Below, piece after piece: positions 1 through 8,485 of a stretch of 64,000 nucleotides of DNA; positions within the stretch are counted from its first letter, which is position 1, and each line of letters opens with the position of its first letter. This stretch comes from Pseudocoprococcus catus. Lineage in GTDB: Bacteria; Bacillota; Clostridia; Lachnospirales; Lachnospiraceae. The notes under the pieces are model-generated. The model had not been told where the DNA came from. It searched no databases and was given only the letters and a program-made list of their open reading frames with translations. Location: positions 1-64,000 of the forward strand of contig NZ_JAAXCM010000029.1 of NCBI RefSeq assembly GCF_019734885.1, read 5' to 3'. The position numbers and the translations under genes are program-made.

Positions 1-810
1 ATCTTCTACTGCAACAACATCATATGCCTCTGCCATTTCATAACTCAGCTTATGTAAGAAATCTTTCCTCTGGTTTCGGATTTTTTCGTGACATAATGCA
101 ACACGTTTTTTCTGTCGGTAATAATTATTGCTTCCTTTCACGCAATGGGATAACTTTCTTTGTTCCCTTGCCAGCCGCTCCTCACTTTTTCTGAAGTATC
201 CTTCATTTTCCTTCTGTATATCTTCAGAAAACACAGCCATTCCATGCATTGCATAATCAATTCCCAGTATCTTTGCGTCTTCATAATCAAATTCTTCTGC
301 TTGGTTTTCACAGTCAGATTTTTCATATAATAGACTTGCATAATACTTTCCGGATGGTTCCATACTTATTGTTACAGATTTCAGGCAATATTTTTCCGGA
401 ATATCACGATGTTTTTTCATACGGATCCATTTTAACTTCGGTAGTTTTATCCGATGATCTTCTACCTGAATATTTCCATTGACCACATTTGTCGTATAGC
501 TTTTTCGGCTCCTGTGTTTTGATTTGAATTTTGGAAAGCCAATCTTTGGATTCCTGAAAAAATTCTTATATGCCTTTTCCAGATGCATCTGCACATTTGC
601 AAGTGCCAGGGAATCCACTTCTTTCAAAAATGGATATGTTTTTTTATACATCGCCGGTGTATTTCGCAGCATTTTTTTCGTTGCTTCATATTCCCGTATC
701 TTATCATTCAACATCTGATTATATAAAAAACGACAGCAGCCAAATGTTTTGGCGAGCAGGACTTCCTGTTCTCTGTTTGGATATATACGAAAACGGTAAG
801 CTATATTCAT
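1..810 (-). CDS. tnpB: TnpB RNA-guided endonuclease, 3' end outside window
   Basis: Transposon-associated TnpB, the RuvC-type RNA-guided nuclease of IS605 elements and ancestor of Cas12. The open frame runs 270 codons from the ATG at 808-810 to the window edge without a stop. The N-terminus (AYRFRIYPNREQ) has the usual TnpB form. The first RuvC aspartate is in the LGIDYAMHG segment near residue 187, and the last visible residues (VVAVED) are the RuvC-II glutamate motif, so the reading frame looks intact. A GGGAGAG ribosome site precedes the start. The zinc-finger region and third RuvC motif would lie beyond position 1, so activity cannot be judged fully. Confidence 0.88.
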   Translation of the reverse strand, partial: MNIAYRFRIYPNREQEVLLAKTFGCCRFLYNQMLNDKIREYEATKKMLRNTPAMYKKTYPFLKEVDSLALANVQMHLEKAYKNFFRNPKIGFPKFKSKHRSRKSYTTNVVNGNIQVEDHRIKLPKLKWIRMKKHRDIPEKYCLKSVTISMEPSGKYYASLLYEKSDCENQAEEFDYEDAKILGIDYAMHGMAVFSEDIQKENEGYFRKSEERLAREQRKLSHCVKGSNNYYRQKKRVALCHEKIRNQRKDFLHKLSYEMAEAYDVVAVED

Positions 811-839
811 CTTTTTTTCTCTCCCTGCTTCTCGTTCAA

Positions 840-962
840 GAATGCCTCGGCATTCTTGCTGCAAGGTGCGCGTCATGCAATTGCATGACATACTTCTACT
901 GCGCACCTCTGCAATCCTGCCGGAGGCTATATCAGCTGGGGGATTGACTCCCAGCTGATATA
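840..962. repeat. Cluster of hairpins between tnpA and tnpB
   Basis: Three nested or adjacent perfect palindromes are visible: GAATGC..GCATTC at 840-855; GGTGCGC/GCGCACC arms at 865-871 and 901-907 enclosing the 18-nt palindrome at 872-889; and 13-nt arms at 928-940 and 950-962. The last one contains the tnpA stop codon. They could block ribosome read-through from tnpA to tnpB or act as transposition structures. The function is inference. Confidence 0.6.
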
Positions 963-1337
963 ACTACGGATAACATCAATCGGTGCACCACCCGCTGTCA
1001 GCAGGCAGAAACTTTGACTCCAGAATGCTTCCTTCCAAAGTCTTTCCCTGATCTGTGGATATTCCTTTTTTAACAAACGACTGCTTGCACTTTTATACGC
1101 ATTGATAAATTTACTGAGTTCTGATTTTGGCTGTGCCCGAAACATAACATGCACATGATCAACATCATGATTCCATTCTTCCAGTGTGATTCCATAATCA
1201 GGTGCAATACGTTCCCAGATCTCTTTTGCACGTTCCGAAATCGGATCATCTATTACTTTTCTTCGGTATTTTACAACCATGATCAGATGATAATACATCA
1301 AATATACTGAATGTGCATTATGATCCATTTTGTCCAT
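927..1337 (-). CDS. tnpA: IS200/IS605-type Y1 transposase TnpA
   Basis: A 136-residue single-strand DNA transposase of the HUH family, the usual length for TnpA. The metal-binding HUH motif is seen as DHVHVMF near residue 60, and the nucleophilic tyrosine is in VIRSYI near residue 126. It cuts and rejoins element ends as single-stranded DNA. The gene is complete. Its start codon abuts an 11-bp perfect inverted repeat (1337-1347/1362-1372) whose loop holds the AGAAAGG ribosome site, which suggests that translation is kept low, as known for IS200. tnpB follows on the same strand. Confidence 0.9.
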   Translation of the reverse strand: MDKMDHNAHSVYLMYYHLIMVVKYRRKVIDDPISERAKEIWERIAPDYGITLEEWNHDVDHVHVMFRAQPKSELSKFINAYKSASSRLLKKEYPQIRERLWKEAFWSQSFCLLTAGGAPIDVIRSYISWESIPQLI

Positions 1338-1372
1338 ATAATCAGTCCTTTCTATCCTTTCGACTGATTATA
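1337..1372 (-). promoter_or_regulatory. Inverted repeat enclosing the tnpA ribosome site
   Basis: TATAATCAGTC and GACTGATTATA form perfect 11-bp arms around a 14-nt loop that contains the purine-rich Shine-Dalgarno of tnpA. One arm includes a TATAAT that may also be the -10 box. In RNA this would limit ribosome access. Confidence 0.55.
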
Positions 1373-1494
1373 GTATACCACGCTTCGCACCGCAGAACAA
1401 GTGTTCCATTTTCTTTTTTCTGCAATTCATCTCCCACCTGTAGAGGAAGGAGAATTCTTGCTAACTTTTGTTAAACCAAAACTGCTGTAAAATA

Positions 1495-1561
1495 AAGAAA
1501 ACAAAAAAACAAAAACTGTGTGAATCATCCCACGATTTTATTCTGGAATTTTCACACAGTT
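1495..1561 (-). terminator. Rho-independent terminator after the nucleotidyltransferase gene
   Basis: The 11-bp arms AACTGTGTGAA (1514-1524) and TTCACACAGTT (1551-1561) are followed, on the minus strand, by a T-rich run. It sits just after the stop at 1574 and ends the cpsC-to-nucleotidyltransferase transcript. Confidence 0.75.
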
Positions 1562-1573
1562 CTCATATGCTTT

Positions 1574-2476
1574 TTATAAATCGGAGAATAATTCTTCTTT
1601 GTAAACACCCTCTGCCAGCATCTGTCTGAAGCTTTCTTTGACAGCTGCAACATCCTCATGATAAGTCATACCATACCATGTGTCGTTGGTACGAAGAACT
1701 TTGACAGACATCTGGTCCTTCTTCAGCAGTTCTCCGATATAAATTGGTATCAGATATTCAGCTTTCAGAGGATTGGCAGGCACTTCTTCCTTGAAGAATT
1801 CTGCAAATCCTTTCTCAAGTGTCTGAAGGAAATCCGGTGTCAGCCCCCACATGTTCATGGAAACAAGAGATTCTGTATCCAGTTTTACGCCGTCTGCTTC
1901 TGCACCATCAGCTGTCTTCACAATATTCTTTGTCTCAACAACCTCTGTCAGATTGTGATCTGCATCCATCTTGCAGATGCCGCGGGTTACACCGCCATTG
2001 TCAGATAATGTATTCTTCAGAACAAAACCTGCCATACAGGATTTACCGCCCTCAACCAGATAGGTGTGAACTGCCTTAAAACCTTCTTTGCCATAGTAAT
2101 CATCTGCATTGATAACAATAAATGGCGTTGTGAGCAGATCCTTGGCCGAAAGGACAGCCTGGCCTGTTCCCCATGGTTTTGTACGGCCTGCCGGAAGTTC
2201 CCCCGGAATATCATTGATATCCTGGAATGCATAATCTACAGTCACATTGTGTTCTGCACAAATCGCTGAAATTCTGCTGCCGATCACTTCTCTGAATTCT
2301 TCTTCAATGTCCTTGCGGATAATAAAAATAACCTTGTTGAAACCGGCTTCAATAGCATCATGGATGGAATAATCCATAATAATATGTCCCTGCTCGTCAA
2401 CAGGTTCTAACTGTTTGATACCGCCGCCAAAACGTGAACCGATACCGGCAGCCATAATTAATAATGTTGTGTCCAT
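1574..2476 (-). CDS. Sugar-phosphate nucleotidyltransferase-like protein
   Basis: A 300-residue protein of the NTP-transferase fold, which joins NTP to sugar phosphates. The N-terminal glycine-rich nucleotide loop (MAAGIGSRFGG, about residues 8-18) is clear. The metal-binding aspartates are in INADDYYG around 122-129, and KPWGTGQAV near 100-108 fits a product-binding loop. The best-known relatives make activated sugars, but the substrate cannot be told from sequence. It is the last gene of the minus-strand cps control operon, just after an LCP gene, so a role in envelope glycan supply is inferred. A terminator follows at 1495-1561. Confidence 0.75.
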   Translation of the reverse strand: MDTTLLIMAAGIGSRFGGGIKQLEPVDEQGHIIMDYSIHDAIEAGFNKVIFIIRKDIEEEFREVIGSRISAICAEHNVTVDYAFQDINDIPGELPAGRTKPWGTGQAVLSAKDLLTTPFIVINADDYYGKEGFKAVHTYLVEGGKSCMAGFVLKNTLSDNGGVTRGICKMDADHNLTEVVETKNIVKTADGAEADGVKLDTESLVSMNMWGLTPDFLQTLEKGFAEFFKEEVPANPLKAEYLIPIYIGELLKKDQMSVKVLRTNDTWYGMTYHEDVAAVKESFRQMLAEGVYKEELFSDL

Positions 2477-2497
2477 TAAAGCAACAACCTCCTTTAT

Positions 2498-3559
2498 TTA
2501 TTCTGTCTCCGATACTGAATCACTCTGAGTTCCATCTGTCGGTTCATAAAAATGATTAATTACATACTGTCGGAGCTGTGATTCATCCGGATAAAACTCC
2601 ATAAACTCTTCACCCTTGACATTCTCGCCATCAATGGTATCAATTGTCGGTGCCGGGCACTGACCAAGGAATTCTCCCAACTCCTGAAGCTGTGATGCTG
2701 TGCAGTCCGATGTGAGATTGTCATTGATGGACAGGATCAAATCTGCCGCAAAGCCGTCATCACCACTTAATTTATTGATCAGACCTTTATAAAGCTCTCC
2801 CATATACTGGCGCTGGCGTTCCATTCGATGAAGATTCGTACTGTCGTCCAATCCCCTGCGTGTTCTGACGTAGGTCAGTGCCTGCTTACCCTGCAGGGTC
2901 ACTTCAGCGCCTTTTACAAGAGCAGGATCCGCGCTGGTCATATCATCCAGCACTGTCACTGTCACGCCGCCTACGGCATCATTGATAATTGGTACCGCAT
3001 CCATGGTTAATGACAAATAATGATCAATAGAAACGCCGTATAAAAGATTCGATACCGCCTTTACTGTATTGCGGCAGCTGTCCTTGCCGCCGGTGCCGTA
3101 GGTATGTGCCAAAGCCAGCTGGCCGGTAAAGGTGCCGGTGGATTTGCCGGCCACACCATAACTCTCGATATCTGTCATCGTATCACGGTTCAGCTGCAGA
3201 ATCTGGCAGGACTGATTTGTCTTGTCTAATATCAGCAGCAAAAGAAAGTCTGTCTGCCTTGTGTTAACATAATCTGCATCATCTTCACCAGCTTCAAACT
3301 TATCCTCACCCATAATCAACACTGTCTCCAGATTATCCTTCAGACGATACCACTGATTATCATAGTAAATCTTCTCGCCCTCATTGTCAACCTTATTCTG
3401 CGTGTTTTCCACAGCCGCCTCATGATGACGGCGGCCGTTATCCCAGATAACGACCGCCGCAATACAAATGATCAGCAGAAGCAGCACGGCCACACGCCGG
3501 ACAACCTTTTTCAATTGATGATATTTCTTTCTGCCTAATCTTCGTTTTAATTTGTTCAT
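2498..3559 (-). CDS. LytR-CpsA-Psr (LCP) family glycan ligase
   Basis: A 353-residue membrane-anchored LCP protein, a family that moves polysaccharide or teichoic-acid precursors from lipid carriers to peptidoglycan. A basic N-terminus and a single membrane segment (about residues 23-39) place the rest outside the cell. The LCP core is seen in LQLNRDTM (about 121-128) and in the arginine-rich YVRTRRGLDD...MERQRQ stretch (230-251), whose arginines bind pyrophosphate in known structures. It lies 6 bp after the sortase-substrate gene and has no obvious ribosome site, so translation may be coupled. With cpsB/C/D upstream it is a good candidate for attaching the capsule made at 21-42 kb. Confidence 0.88.
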   Translation of the reverse strand: MNKLKRRLGRKKYHQLKKVVRRVAVLLLLIICIAAVVIWDNGRRHHEAAVENTQNKVDNEGEKIYYDNQWYRLKDNLETVLIMGEDKFEAGEDDADYVNTRQTDFLLLLILDKTNQSCQILQLNRDTMTDIESYGVAGKSTGTFTGQLALAHTYGTGGKDSCRNTVKAVSNLLYGVSIDHYLSLTMDAVPIINDAVGGVTVTVLDDMTSADPALVKGAEVTLQGKQALTYVRTRRGLDDSTNLHRMERQRQYMGELYKGLINKLSGDDGFAADLILSINDNLTSDCTASQLQELGEFLGQCPAPTIDTIDGENVKGEEFMEFYPDESQLRQYVINHFYEPTDGTQSDSVSETE

Positions 3560-3565
3560 TCGAGT

Positions 3566-4321
3566 TTAGAAACCGGCTTTTCTGTTCTTGCCTGTCATTA
3601 CGAATGCTGCACAAGCGCCAGCAAGGATCATAGCTGCAACTGCTGCTACAACTGTCATGTTGATATCACTTGTCTGAGGTGAAGCAGGGCCATTTGGATT
3701 AACGGCTACTGCTGCGCTGTCTTTGATAAAAGCAACCGGGCAGAACTTGTCAAATGTCACATCGACTGTGCCATCAGAATTGGTGTTGATACCCTTCTGG
3801 TCTACCATCTCCCACTTTGTGCCATCGCAGTTAACCATAGACATAAGAAGTTCACCCTGTTTTGCACCAAGATCGAATTTCAGAGTAATTGTGTTGCCGT
3901 CTTCTTCCAGTTTCTTCTGAGCTTCTTCCGGAAGAATAACATCAAAGAGGTCGCTGACAACGAGGTCTTCAACCTTTACATCACTTGTAATACCAGCCAG
4001 AGTTGTCTCGACTTCCGGGCAGATATCTTTCAGAGAAGCTGCATTCTTGATTTCATCATTGGCTTTCTTCAGTTCATCCGAAGCCTCAGAAGATGAAATA
4101 GGAACAACCTTGATCTGATCCATAGGAATGCCTTCTACTTTGTTGCCGTCTTTATCGTAGATGATCGCACCAACTTCTGTACCATCAGCTGTCTTTGTTG
4201 CAACAACCTTTGGGGCCTCCTTCTGTGTTACACTAGGTGTAAAATTATCTGCAAATGCAGGTACCGCACTGACACATACCAGTGCAGCTGTGAGTAATAA
4301 AGCACTTAATTTTTTCTTCAT
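3566..4321 (-). CDS. Secreted protein with class B sortase-like sorting signal
   Basis: Secreted precursor of about 251 residues. The start at 4321 is preferred because GGAGGAG lies 6 nt upstream; an ATG at 4336 overlaps that ribosome site. A signal peptide (KKK, hydrophobic run, AFADN cleavage region) opens the protein. The C-terminus has SPQTSD, a hydrophobic helix and a short basic tail (KNRKAGF), the layout of a cell-wall sorting signal; SPQTS resembles the NPQTN-type signal used by sortase B. The middle shows no motif I recognise. The sortase gene is directly upstream in the same operon, so this is its likely substrate. The function is unknown. Confidence 0.75.
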   Translation of the reverse strand: MKKKLSALLLTAALVCVSAVPAFADNFTPSVTQKEAPKVVATKTADGTEVGAIIYDKDGNKVEGIPMDQIKVVPISSSEASDELKKANDEIKNAASLKDICPEVETTLAGITSDVKVEDLVVSDLFDVILPEEAQKKLEEDGNTITLKFDLGAKQGELLMSMVNCDGTKWEMVDQKGINTNSDGTVDVTFDKFCPVAFIKDSAAVAVNPNGPASPQTSDINMTVVAAVAAMILAGACAAFVMTGKNRKAGF

Positions 4322-4347
4322 TCGAATCTCCTCCATTCATTGCCACA

Positions 4348-5115
4348 TTACTTGTTGTCATTGTTACATTGTGCCGCTACCAGAAATCTTTTCTGATTGT
4401 TGCCTTTTAAGCAGGTTGAAAGGATAATGCTATTGGTATCGGCACCTTTATATGCCTTTTGATCGATACAGGCGCCAAGTGCCCGGGTCGAAAGGATATC
4501 TTGGTAAAAAATATTGGCCACACGCTGTTTGCTAAAATCATAATTGTACAGAATGTGTGTCTTGTCAAAAGGAACTGCCGCAAAAACCGTATAGTGAAGT
4601 TCCTTATCCGGTAGATAAATAATAATCGCCTGATGTTCTTTCAGAGATTCTTCATCAGAATAAATTGTCTGAAGAGAACCAAACATCTCCCCATTGTCCA
4701 TATCATGTCCGTAAATCACCGTCATGGGATCTTCCATCGTCGTACTGTTGTAAGAATGCTCTGTAAACAAACAGCCGGCAACAGCATGATTGCCCTTGTA
4801 ATCCCTTCTCAGATAATATTCATCCTCTGTCGGATGCTGAAGGATCGGATAACTGATATCCGTTCCCGGAATCTCCAACCATGCATAAATATCTTCATTG
4901 ACCGCTTTCAAGCTGTCAAAATCAATCGGGCTTACGTAGGCCACTGTCTCCGAAACCGTTTCACTCTCAGAGTTCTGAACAGTCTCCGGCTCAGTTTCTG
5001 TCTGCCGGTACTGTGACAGCTCCTCATGATGATGTTCCCAGGGACGCCACAGGGCCATAACCAGAACAACAGCCGCCGCAATGATAATGACGATCAGCCA
5101 CTTTCTCTTACCCAT
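4348..5115 (-). CDS. srtB: Class B sortase
   Basis: A 255-residue cysteine transpeptidase that joins secreted proteins to the cell wall. An N-terminal membrane anchor (about residues 7-23) is followed by a Ser/Glu/Thr-rich linker and the sortase domain. Catalytic residues are visible: His137 in YGHDM, Cys235 in LSTCLKG and Arg243 in KRFLV. The segment YAWLEIPGTDISYPI is typical of class B enzymes. The start overlaps the end of cpsB by 8 bp, so the two are translationally coupled. The next gene encodes a protein with a fitting sorting signal. The symbol refers to the class, not proven orthology. Confidence 0.9.
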   Translation of the reverse strand: MGKRKWLIVIIIAAAVVLVMALWRPWEHHHEELSQYRQTETEPETVQNSESETVSETVAYVSPIDFDSLKAVNEDIYAWLEIPGTDISYPILQHPTEDEYYLRRDYKGNHAVAGCLFTEHSYNSTTMEDPMTVIYGHDMDNGEMFGSLQTIYSDEESLKEHQAIIIYLPDKELHYTVFAAVPFDKTHILYNYDFSKQRVANIFYQDILSTRALGACIDQKAYKGADTNSIILSTCLKGNNQKRFLVAAQCNNDNK

Positions 5116-5824
5116 TATCTATCGCCTCCCCGAAAAAATAATCTTCTGTCTCACTAAGCTTATGCACCGCTTCTCTGCCGCCCTTCTCCTGAAGCACTTT
5201 CATGGCTTCTCCAATCCTTGGCGGACGAGATGTGAGATTATGACAGTCACTGCCAAGAAAAAATCCATCCATCTCCCGGATCAGCTTCATCACCTTTCTT
5301 CGGGTATTCCATGAGAGAAAAGCTTCCGCATTAAATTGGAAGATCACCCCTTCATCCATCAGACGTTCCAGCAATTCCTTTGAAGAAAGCTTAAAATAGC
5401 GATCCACATGAGCCAGAACAACCTGCAGATGGGGGGTCTCATTCAGTCTGAGTACCTCATCAACTGTATGATTCGTCCATTTTACAAAGGGCATCTCTAC
5501 CAGAAGCAGATCTGTTCCGGTAATCCTGAAATCAAGCACCTCCCTGGTATGAGAAATACCATCAAACCAGGCAAACTCCGCGCCTCTGTGAAGCCGTGGT
5601 GTCTCCTGCGGGAGTTCAGCCTGAAGCCTTGCCCAGGCATGCTCTCTTTTCTCAAAAAAATGATCCGGCTGATCCCGCCATGGATAAAAATGAGGCGTAA
5701 GCACAACCGTCCCGGCTTTCTGCTTCTGCTCCATCTGAAGCAGCTTCAGACTCATCTCTACAGAACGGCTGCCATCATCAATTTCCGGCAAAATATGCGT
5801 ATGTAAATCTATCAACAGAATCAC
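5108..5824 (-). CDS. cpsB: CpsB/YwqE-type PHP-domain tyrosine phosphatase
   Basis: A 238-residue manganese-dependent phosphatase that removes phosphate from the tyrosine cluster of the partner kinase CpsD. The PHP metal motif DLHTHILPEIDDG opens the protein (residues 6-18), with later metal ligands in LTPHFYP, LAHVDRY and GSDCHN. The start codon is GTG, and its GTGA overlaps the cpsD stop codon, so translation is tightly coupled. The cpsC-cpsD-cpsB order is the standard Firmicute capsule length-control set. Confidence 0.92.
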   Translation of the reverse strand: MILLIDLHTHILPEIDDGSRSVEMSLKLLQMEQKQKAGTVVLTPHFYPWRDQPDHFFEKREHAWARLQAELPQETPRLHRGAEFAWFDGISHTREVLDFRITGTDLLLVEMPFVKWTNHTVDEVLRLNETPHLQVVLAHVDRYFKLSSKELLERLMDEGVIFQFNAEAFLSWNTRRKVMKLIREMDGFFLGSDCHNLTSRPPRIGEAMKVLQEKGGREAVHKLSETEDYFFGEAIDNG

Positions 5825-6588
5825 TCTTTTCCAGACTTAAGAGCCTTCTTCTTTGGCTGTTTGATGGCTCTCTGCCTGTATTCATAACCATAGCCGTATT
5901 CATAATTCTTCTTGTACTTGCTGTAATACTTCTTGTACTGCTTATCCTGAGAATCAGCCATGGTCATAACAATACCGAGGATATTGGCCTTGACATAACG
6001 AAGCTTCGTAATCGTATCATCCAGTGTCGGCTGCAGACAGTAATTCTGACGCACAACCACAATCATGCCATCCAGCTTCTCCGCCATAACAAGGGCATCT
6101 GTTACGACACCCACCGGCGGAAAATCAAAAATAATATAATCAAAATAATACGCCCACATCTCCAGATACTTGTCCATATTCTTGGAATTCAAAAGTTCTG
6201 AAGGGTTCGGCGGAATATCTCCCGCCAGAATCAGGCTGAAATTGCGGTCTCCCTCCGGTTTGAGAAGAACAGACTCCAAACTGGTCATACCGGCCAGGAT
6301 ATTGGACAATCCCTTGCCATTCTCAATGCCCAGTTTCTGATAGATACTCGGCAGACGCATATCCGCATCCACCAGAAGCACCTTCTCGCCATTCTGGGCA
6401 ATGGTGTAAGCCAGATTCAGCGCTGTGGTTGATTTGCCCTCACCTCTCATACTGCTGGTGACACCGATCATCTGACACTTCTTGCCTGTCGGCAGGGCAA
6501 ACATCAGGTTCGTTCGCAGCAGCTTATAGGCCTCTGATCCCGCAAAACTCACATCCGGTCCAAAAACAATCTTTCGTTTATTATCCAT
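5821..6588 (-). CDS. cpsD: Capsule-regulating tyrosine kinase CpsD (BY-kinase)
   Basis: Cytoplasmic bacterial tyrosine kinase that works with the membrane adaptor CpsC to time polysaccharide polymerisation and export. The Walker A motif RGEGKSTT, Walker A' LLVDADMR and Walker B IIFDFPP are all present. The tail from about residue 215 is a tyrosine cluster (YKKYYSKYKKNYEYGYGYEY), the autophosphorylation site. The start at 6588 (MDNKRK) is favoured, since it overlaps the cpsC stop and follows an AGG-type ribosome site; an in-frame ATG at 6630 is less likely. Confidence 0.92.
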   Translation of the reverse strand: MDNKRKIVFGPDVSFAGSEAYKLLRTNLMFALPTGKKCQMIGVTSSMRGEGKSTTALNLAYTIAQNGEKVLLVDADMRLPSIYQKLGIENGKGLSNILAGMTSLESVLLKPEGDRNFSLILAGDIPPNPSELLNSKNMDKYLEMWAYYFDYIIFDFPPVGVVTDALVMAEKLDGMIVVVRQNYCLQPTLDDTITKLRYVKANILGIVMTMADSQDKQYKKYYSKYKKNYEYGYGYEYRQRAIKQPKKKALKSGKE

Positions 6589-7345
6589 TGCGCTTACCTG
6601 CCTTCTTGCCGTATTCTCCATAATTGCCATATCTTGATCGGGAAGCTCCCTTCTGAGTAAGATCCGGCACAGATGCCAGAATCGGAATATCGTAACGCTT
6701 CGTCAGCACTTCCGGAGACTTCACGCGCTTATCCATCATCATCATCAGAATAATAATACCACAGCTCAGCACCAGACCAAGGGCCACACCCATGACAAGA
6801 AACTTGGCCACGTTCGGTGAATATGGTGCTGTCGGTACAACCGCATACTGTACGATACGCGGTGAACTGCCGTCCACAATATCAGAGATATGATCCGGCA
6901 ATACTTCAACAATCGTATTGGCCAGCATGCAGGCCTCCTCAGGATCCGCATCTTCCACCACAATAGAGAAAACCTCTGTGCCATCCACAGAAGAGGCAGA
7001 AATCATACTCTCCAACTGTTCATAAGTATAGGACACATTCGCTTTCTCAATCACATCTTCTAATGTTGGTCTGGACTTCAAAATAACGATATACGTATCT
7101 ACCAGACTCTGGGCTGCATTCAGGTCCGTCAGGCTGATAGAAGTACTTCCAACCGAAAGATTCGAGTTGTTGACATACACCTTCGCCTCAGAATGATACA
7201 GCGGTGTGATCAAAAAATTCGCATAGGAAAAAGCTGCTGCGCCAAACACAATCATACTGAGTACAATCACCCAAAAATGGCGCCAGAGCTCGCCTGCTAC
7301 TTCCAACAGGTCAATTTCAATTTCATCATTGTTCTCTCGTTCCAT
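6581..7345 (-). CDS. cpsC: CpsC/Wzz-type chain-length protein, kinase adaptor
   Basis: Membrane adaptor of about 254 residues with two membrane helices (near residues 25-45 and 180-205) flanking an extracytoplasmic coiled region, the Wzz/CpsC layout. A proline-containing segment (PTAPYSPNVAK) precedes the second helix as in the family. It sets glycan chain length and activates CpsD. The start at 7345 is chosen because AGGAAAGG lies 6 nt upstream; an earlier in-frame ATG at 7384 lacks this. It is the first gene after the promoter at 7408-7436 and overlaps cpsD by 8 bp. Confidence 0.9.
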   Translation of the reverse strand: MERENNDEIEIDLLEVAGELWRHFWVIVLSMIVFGAAAFSYANFLITPLYHSEAKVYVNNSNLSVGSTSISLTDLNAAQSLVDTYIVILKSRPTLEDVIEKANVSYTYEQLESMISASSVDGTEVFSIVVEDADPEEACMLANTIVEVLPDHISDIVDGSSPRIVQYAVVPTAPYSPNVAKFLVMGVALGLVLSCGIIILMMMMDKRVKSPEVLTKRYDIPILASVPDLTQKGASRSRYGNYGEYGKKAGKRNG

Positions 7346-7407
7346 AAACATCCTTTCCTCATTTTCATTAGTTCGGCAGATCATATTCCGCCATTAAATC
7401 ATATTAC

Positions 7408-7436
7408 ATTATATTAAAGAAATGGTTAAAAAGCAA
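7408..7436 (-). promoter_or_regulatory. Promoter of the cpsC-led operon
   Basis: On the minus strand, TTGCTT (7431-7436) and TATAAT (7408-7413) are separated by 17 bp, a good sigma-70-type promoter about 60 bp before cpsC. Nothing else coding was seen in 7,385-7,679. Confidence 0.7.
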
Positions 7437-7679
7437 TACTTTGACATAAAATGACAATATTGGTTCATTTTTCATAAAAAAAAGCTTCCGCGAACCATCT
7501 GCAGATAATGATATCACGAAACCCTGATGGAGTAAAGGCGGAACTGATTTTATCAAGTATGAAAAAAGTAGACATCCAGCCTAGTATACGTTATACTCAA
7601 TTTAGAACAATACTTCAATGGCTTTTATATAAGATTAATAATTCAGTGGCTTTTATATTAAGAAGAGGGGGATGTAAAA

Positions 7680-8480
7680 ATGGCAGTCAGACATAAAAAA
7701 ATAGCCGTCGTCACCGGCGGCAGTTCAGGAATCGGCCGATACACAGCAGCCGCACTAAGAGACAAAGGCTATCTTGTATACGAATTCAGCCGAAGGCACA
7801 TTCCCATTAGCGGGGTAAATCATTTGTCAGTGGACGTAACGGATGAAGAAATGGTCACCTCGGCTATACATCATATTATGAAAGCCGAAGGAAAAATTGA
7901 TACCGTCGTTAACTGTGCCGGTTTCGGCATATCCGGTGCTGTTGAATTTACAACGACAGAGCAGGCCAAATCACAGTTTGATGTGAACTTTTTCGGAACA
8001 GTGAATGTCAATAAGGCAGTTCTCCCTGGCATGCACCAGCAGGGCAGCGGCCATATTGTCAATATCAGCTCCGTGGCAGCCACAGCCCATATTCCTTTTC
8101 AGACCTTCTACTCTGCAAGCAAAGCTGCCGTTTCATCCTATTCTTACGCACTGGCCAATGAAGTCAGACCTTATGGCATCTATGTCACAACAGTAGAACT
8201 TGGCGATATCCGCACCGGCTTCACCAAATCGCGTCAGAAAAACATCCTTGGTGACAAAGACTATGACGGAAGAATTTCCAGAAGTGTCAGCCGCATGGAA
8301 CATGATGAACAAAACGGCATGGCCCCAGAAGATATCGGCGGCTTCATCGCAGATATCGTGACAAAAAAGAAACCCTCCGTCCTTTATGTGGCCGGTACTC
8401 AGTACAAACTTCTGAGCCTTTTGTGCAAAATCCTTCCAACCGCACTCCGGCAGAAGGTTGTAGGTATGATCTACGGGTAA
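7680..8480 (+). CDS. Short-chain dehydrogenase/reductase (SDR)
   Basis: A 266-residue classical SDR. The cofactor loop TGGSSGIG (12-19), NCAG (78-81), the ISS serine near 130 and the catalytic YSASK (Tyr144, Lys148) are all present, so an active NAD(P)-dependent oxidoreductase is expected. The substrate is unknown. An arginine pair near the end of strand 2 (FSRR) hints at NADPH preference, which is inference. It stands alone on the plus strand, divergent from the cps operon, with an AGAGGGGG ribosome site before the ATG. Confidence 0.85.
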   Translation: MAVRHKKIAVVTGGSSGIGRYTAAALRDKGYLVYEFSRRHIPISGVNHLSVDVTDEEMVTSAIHHIMKAEGKIDTVVNCAGFGISGAVEFTTTEQAKSQFDVNFFGTVNVNKAVLPGMHQQGSGHIVNISSVAATAHIPFQTFYSASKAAVSSYSYALANEVRPYGIYVTTVELGDIRTGFTKSRQKNILGDKDYDGRISRSVSRMEHDEQNGMAPEDIGGFIADIVTKKKPSVLYVAGTQYKLLSLLCKILPTALRQKVVGMIYG

Positions 8481-8485
8481 AGCTA

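Larger units (their letters stand above)
1..1450 (-). mobile_element. IS200/IS605-family element, tnpA + tnpB, cut by window edge
   Basis: A Y1 transposase gene is followed on the same strand by a tnpB gene, the standard IS605 arrangement. Several perfect inverted repeats lie around and between the two genes (1337-1372, 928-962, 865-907, 840-855), as expected for an element that moves as folded single-stranded DNA. The right end, with the 3' end of tnpB and its guide RNA (omega/reRNA), lies left of position 1. The left end is not precisely placed; 1450 is an estimate. Confidence 0.75.

Noticed and set aside
927-1337. Truncation of tnpA suspected because its stop lies in a hairpin
   Set aside because: Length (136 residues), HUH motif and catalytic tyrosine are all complete.
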